The translations under genes and the position numbers were made by a program. From NCBI GenBank assembly GCA_947484275.1, contig CANKOY010000003.1, forward strand, positions 1 to 64,000: a DNA stretch of 64,000 bases. The letters run 5' to 3'. Positions 60,503-64,000 of the stretch are shown one piece after another; position 1 is the first letter of the stretch, and every line of letters starts with the position of its first letter. Below the pieces are notes generated by a model, which saw only the letters and a list, made by a program, of their open reading frames with translations, was not told where the DNA came from and did not search any database. The DNA comes from Planctomycetota bacterium (GTDB lineage: Bacteria; Planctomycetota; UBA1135; GCA-002686595).

Positions 60503-60508
60503 TAGACT
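60503..60508 (+). promoter_or_regulatory. Putative -10 box of the coiled-coil GT4 gene
   Basis: TAGACT ends 10 nt before the GTG start at 60519, with no ribosome-binding site between. The spacing predicts a leaderless mRNA. No -35 at the standard distance is obvious. Confidence 0.45.
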
Positions 60509-60518
60509 CGCGCGCATC

Positions 60519-62816
60519 GTGCGGATCGCACTCGTGGTTCACGGATTTCCCCCGCTGGAGCGCACCGGCGTCGAGACTCATGTGGCGGCTCTCGCTCGCG
60601 CCCTTGCGCGGCGCGGGGTGGAGGTCGAAGTTTTCGCGCCTCGGACCGATCCCACGCAGCCGGAGTTCGCCCTGCGACGCGAGGAGCGCGATGGCTATGG
60701 CCTGACCTGGGTCATCGCCAATCGAACGCCCCGGTCCGCGGCCGAACACCAGGATCCACCGGGAATGGCGCAGGTCTTCGGCGAGTTCCTCGATCGAGAG
60801 CGACCGGACCTGGTGCACTTTCACCACGCCATGAAGCTTGGCATCGGAATTTTCCATGCGGCGCGCCGGCGCTCAATTCCCTCGGTCTATACGGTCCACG
60901 ATTACTATCCCATCTGCCATCGCGTGATCCTGGCGCGGCCGGACCTGACGCGCTGTTCGAACGTAGGGGACTCCAAGGCCTGCGCGCGCTGCGATCGAGC
61001 CCTCAGTTTCCTGAACCAGGTACAACCCTGGAGCGACTATCAGGGCGGGCTGCTGCCCGAGGGGATGAACCAGCGACAGCGCGAGGCCCTGGAGCGGATC
61101 CTCGGTGGCCACGCCACGGAAGAGGCTGCGTCCGCGCAGGACGCGGAGCGCGCGAAGCTGGATCTCGCTCGCAAAACGGCCTTCGACAGCATCGATCTGC
61201 TGCTCGCGCCCACGCATTTCGTGCGCGGCCAATTGTCCGCTGGCGGATTCGATCCGCGGCGCGTGGAACTGTGCGAGTACGGCATCGATGCGACGACCTT
61301 GGCCGCCCTGGAGCCGCTCGACAGATCCCGTAGACCCCTGACCTTCGGCTACCTGGGCGGCGCCCACAAACACAAAGGTCTGCACGTGTTGCTCGAGGCC
61401 TTCTCGCGACTGGGGTCGACCCCGGGCGCCGCGGCCGGAGCGCGCCTTTCGATCCACGCAGATTCCACGGACCTCGAATACACGAATGCACTGCGCGCGC
61501 GAGCTGGACTCCTGGGCGTCACCTGGCACGGCGCGTACACGCAAACGGAACTGCCGCGCATCATGGAGGGCATCGATGTGCTCGTGTTGCCTTCGATCTG
61601 GTGGGAAAATGCGCCCTTTGTGATTCGCGAGGCCCACGCAGCGCGCCGACCTGTGATCGCGAGCGACTTGCCAGCCCTGCGCGAGAGCGTGGAGGATGGC
61701 GTGGATGGAATGCTCGTGACGCCCGGGGATCCCGAGGCGTTGAAGCGCGCGATGCAGCGCTTGATCCAAGAACCTGAATGGGCTTCGCGTTTGGCGCAGG
61801 GGGCGCGCGCGCCGCGTTCGCTCGACGCCCTGTGCGACGAATTGCTCGGGCGCTACGGCGAATTGCTGCGGCGGCGTGGACCCGCGCTTCCGGCGGCGAT
61901 ACCAGCTAGCGCGCGCGATTTCAGCCAGCGAGTTCTCGAGTGCGAGGCCAGCAGTGTCGCCCGGTTGGCCGAGCGCGCGAGCGCGGGCCTGGAGCGGTTG
62001 GCGCGCTCACTTGGGGTTGAACCGGGGCCGGTGCACGAACCCGAGGTTTCGAGCATCGCCGTTGAACGCCTGCAGGACGCGCGAAGGGAGATCGCGTGGC
62101 GCATGGAACGCGAGCTGCTCCTCGCTGCTCAGAACGCTGACCTCGAAAACTCGCGCGGCGAGCTGACCAAGGAACTGGCGCGCGTCCAACTCGACGGCGA
62201 TCGCGCGCGCGCGGCCCTGGATCAGGCCAGACGTACTCTCGATGCTCGCGAGAACGAGTTGCAGTTCGCCGCCAAGGCCCAGGCCGACGCGGCAAAGGCC
62301 CAGGCAGCTGCGGCAAAGGCTCAGACAGTCGCAGCCAAGGCTCAGGCAGACGCGGCAGAGGCCCTAGAACTCGAACAGCGCGCCCACTCCACGGCGCGCT
62401 CTGCACTCGCGGCAGCCACCGGCGCGCTGCAGACGGCGCTGGCGGATCGCGAAGTGTTGCGGGCCACGCTCAGCGAATTGTCACGCGTCAACGAGACCCT
62501 GGCTGCGGAAGCGGTTGGGGCCGAAGGCGAGTTGCGCGTCCTCGCAGAGCAGGCGGCGGTTCTGAAGCAACACGCGAATTGGCTGGAGCACGAAGCCGCG
62601 CAGCTCACTCGACGGTTCGGCGGCTCGAGCGAATCACTGAGAGATCCCCAGGAATTCCAGGCCGCCACGGCGCTCTTGGATCGCGTGGAGGCTGAGCTCC
62701 AGTGGCGCCGGCGCGAGATGCATGCGCTGTGCGAATCCGGCGGCCGGATCATTCGGGCGCTTGTGGCGCGCAGCGCCCTCGGGCGGCGCATGGGCGCCTG
62801 GGAGCGCAAGCCGTGA
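60519..62816 (+). CDS. GT4 glycosyltransferase with C-terminal coiled coil
   Basis: A protein of 765 aa in two parts. Residues 1-450 are a GT-B enzyme: RIALVVHGFPPLERTGVETH, TFGYLGGAHKHKGLHVLLEA and WWENAPFVIREAHAARRPVIAS. After the VHDYYPIC segment it has C133-x12-C146-x8-C155-x2-C158, as in the transferases at 39988 and 41334. Residues 480-740 are alpha-helical, with an AKAQADA-type heptad repeat at about 585-617, and probably form a long coiled coil. The helix could set chain length or hold partner enzymes. The downstream GT2 gene overlaps (GTGA). Confidence 0.85.
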   Translation: MRIALVVHGFPPLERTGVETHVAALARALARRGVEVEVFAPRTDPTQPEFALRREERDGYGLTWVIANRTPRSAAEHQDPPGMAQVFGEFLDRERPDLVHFHHAMKLGIGIFHAARRRSIPSVYTVHDYYPICHRVILARPDLTRCSNVGDSKACARCDRALSFLNQVQPWSDYQGGLLPEGMNQRQREALERILGGHATEEAASAQDAERAKLDLARKTAFDSIDLLLAPTHFVRGQLSAGGFDPRRVELCEYGIDATTLAALEPLDRSRRPLTFGYLGGAHKHKGLHVLLEAFSRLGSTPGAAAGARLSIHADSTDLEYTNALRARAGLLGVTWHGAYTQTELPRIMEGIDVLVLPSIWWENAPFVIREAHAARRPVIASDLPALRESVEDGVDGMLVTPGDPEALKRAMQRLIQEPEWASRLAQGARAPRSLDALCDELLGRYGELLRRRGPALPAAIPASARDFSQRVLECEASSVARLAERASAGLERLARSLGVEPGPVHEPEVSSIAVERLQDARREIAWRMERELLLAAQNADLENSRGELTKELARVQLDGDRARAALDQARRTLDARENELQFAAKAQADAAKAQAAAAKAQTVAAKAQADAAEALELEQRAHSTARSALAAATGALQTALADREVLRATLSELSRVNETLAAEAVGAEGELRVLAEQAAVLKQHANWLEHEAAQLTRRFGGSSESLRDPQEFQAATALLDRVEAELQWRRREMHALCESGGRIIRALVARSALGRRMGAWERKP

Positions 62817-63784
62817 AGCGGCCGGTTTCCATCGTCATTCCGGCCCTCGACGATCGGGCCCTGCTCGGTCGAGCCCTGGATACGCTGTGGTCTGCATTGA
62901 AGGACCGCGGTGAGTCCGACGAGGTCATTGTGGTGGACGACTCGGGCGCCGGTCGACTCGCGGCCTGGCTGGCTGCCGATCATCCCCGCGCGCGCGCCGT
63001 AGTGAACGCCGAGAATCTGGGCTTCGCACGCGCGCTCAGCGCCGGCGTCGAGCGCGCGCATCACGCACTGGTGTTCGCCATGAACAGCGATGTGTGCCCG
63101 CGCCCTGGTTTCCTCGATCCGCTGGTGTCCGCAATGGGAGACCCGCGGGTCTTTGCAGCCGTGCCGCGCATTCTGCTCGGCGGTCGCGAGGACTCGATCG
63201 AATCGGTCGTCAGCGTCGAACTGGAGGGGGGAATTGCCCGCGGCGTGCAGTCGGCGTTGGAGCGTCCGCGCAAAGATCTGCTAGCACCGCCGTGGTGGAC
63301 GCGCGATGGGGTCACACCCTTTCCCATGGGAGGCGCGTTCCTTTTCCAGCGTGCGGTGTTTCTGGAACTGGGCGGATTCGACCGTGCCTTCGAGCCCTTC
63401 TATCTCGAAGACATGGATTTGGGTTGGCGCGCGTGGAAGGCGGGCTTCGAGTGTCGCTACGTGTACGACGCGGTGGTCGAGCACCACCATCGCGGCACCA
63501 TCGGCGCCGTCGTGCCGGAAGCCGTGGTTCGCGCGGCCATCGAGCGCAATCGACTGCTGTTCACCTGGAAGCACCTCGACGATCCCGCGGCTCTCGAGGA
63601 GCATGTGCGGACGCTGTCCCGAAGGGTGGTGGAAGCGCGCGTGCTCGAGGATCGCGCGTTCCTGACCGCGCTCTGCCTAGCCCTGGAGGACCGGGTGCGC
63701 GCCGGAGACGCGCGCGATCCGCTCGAGGGCGCTGCGACGTGGCAGCGAATCCAGGCCGCCAGCGCGGCCCGGCGCGATTTCTAG
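62813..63784 (+). CDS. GT2-family glycosyltransferase
   Basis: A GT-A fold protein of 323 aa, rhamnosyltransferase-like. VSIVIPALDDRALLGRALDT is the donor-binding start, DEVIVVDDSGAG follows, NAENLGFARALSAGVERA and FAMNSDVCPRPGFLDPLV give the DxD-like region, and GGFDRAFEPFYLEDMDLGWRAW is the ED-x-D acceptor loop common to O-antigen and rhamnan transferases. Co-translated with the coiled-coil GT4. Its TAG stop overlaps the stop of the convergent gene as CTAG. Confidence 0.88.
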   Translation: MKRPVSIVIPALDDRALLGRALDTLWSALKDRGESDEVIVVDDSGAGRLAAWLAADHPRARAVVNAENLGFARALSAGVERAHHALVFAMNSDVCPRPGFLDPLVSAMGDPRVFAAVPRILLGGREDSIESVVSVELEGGIARGVQSALERPRKDLLAPPWWTRDGVTPFPMGGAFLFQRAVFLELGGFDRAFEPFYLEDMDLGWRAWKAGFECRYVYDAVVEHHHRGTIGAVVPEAVVRAAIERNRLLFTWKHLDDPAALEEHVRTLSRRVVEARVLEDRAFLTALCLALEDRVRAGDARDPLEGAATWQRIQAASAARRDF

Positions 63785-64000
63785 TGCGCGAAAGCGGTCG
63801 CGCTCACGCCCGCCGCGATTTCGAGCTGTGCCTCGATCCGCGACACGTGCAGGTTCGCACGAAACTCGGCCTCTGCCCGCTGGTGTCCGGCCTGGCCCAG
63901 GCGCGCGGCCAGTGCGCTATCGCCGCATAGCCGCGAGAGCGCTGCAGCGAACGCCGCCACGTCGCCACGCGGCACGCACAGGCCCGTACGATCGTGCTCG
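63781..64000 (-). CDS. GT4-like glycosyltransferase, C-terminal part (runs off the window)
   Basis: Only the last 72 codons are inside the window. The visible segment EHDRTGLCVPRGDVAAFAAAL is the usual C-terminal nucleotide-binding stretch of GT4 enzymes (E-x-G-xx-V-x-GD pattern), followed by a helical end with RLGQAGHQRAEAEF. The start lies to the right of the window. Convergent with, and overlapping by 4 bp, the GT2 gene. Confidence 0.7.
   Translation of the reverse strand, partial: EHDRTGLCVPRGDVAAFAAALSRLCGDSALAARLGQAGHQRAEAEFRANLHVSRIEAQLEIAAGVSATAFAH

Noticed and set aside
1-64000. tRNA, rRNA, CRISPR array, phage or transposase genes
   Set aside because: I looked for tRNA T-arm patterns, regularly spaced direct repeats and DDE/integrase motifs and saw none. 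The two repeat families are palindromic and carry no protein gene.

Overview
This is a GC-rich bacterial chromosome segment of 64 kb, densely packed with about 53 genes on both strands. I read it as a member of the Planctomycetota or a close relative. The reasons are several HEAT-repeat and von Willebrand factor A (VWA) surface proteins with W..WW motifs, a complete aerotolerance (Bat) operon, LPS-type glycosyltransferases, a pseudopilin trio, and a general lack of large regulators. This placement is inference: no rRNA is present. I see no tRNA, rRNA, CRISPR array, phage or transposase gene.

Layout. 1-7 kb: the start of a nuo (complex I) operon leaving the left edge, an exported VWA protein, an SGNH hydrolase, an 828-bp gap and an Asp-rich lipoprotein. 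7-15 kb: zinc phospholipase C, a BNR/Asp-box protein paired with a MoaD-like protein, then an envelope sugar block (methyltransferase, Kdo/WaaP-type kinase, GT4, GT2) and a thioredoxin-fold/HEAT protein. 15-23.6 kb: pyrD, a GH113-like lipoprotein, recG, terC and an LTA-synthase-like sulfatase-fold enzyme. 23.7-38.3 kb: one long co-directional run of HEAT protein, lytic transglycosylase, MscS channel, moxR, DUF58 and batA, batB/C, batD and batE, mostly with 4-bp start/stop overlaps. 38.5-44.9 kb: a degenerate sulfatase with two GT4 enzymes, facing a GT4 and a histidine phosphatase. 45-51.4 kb: ferredoxin, elbB, DoxX, glycerophosphodiesterase-glpD, and xylA-xylB divergent from them. 51.7-57.3 kb: three pseudopilin-like genes and an ABC exporter. 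57.3-64 kb: an inositol-monophosphatase-like enzyme, trxB, an SDR and a further glycosyltransferase block leaving the right edge.

How the genes work together. Most of the window serves the cell envelope: sugar transfer to LPS or another glycan, polyol-phosphate head-group transfer, peptidoglycan cleavage, osmotic relief and stress-related VWA/MoxR assembly. Two small catabolic units, GDPD-GlpD (glycerophosphodiester to G3P to DHAP) and XylA-XylB (xylose to xylulose-5-phosphate), start back to back from one palindromic -10 box.

Non-coding structure is the most unusual part. Many first genes of transcription units have a TAnnnT -10 hexamer only 5-10 nt before the start codon, which implies leaderless mRNAs. 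Two families of long palindromic intergenic elements sit at gene 3' ends: a 164-bp family in two inverted copies between convergent genes, and a CTAGCAG-ended family whose terminus supplies the stop codon of the upstream gene.
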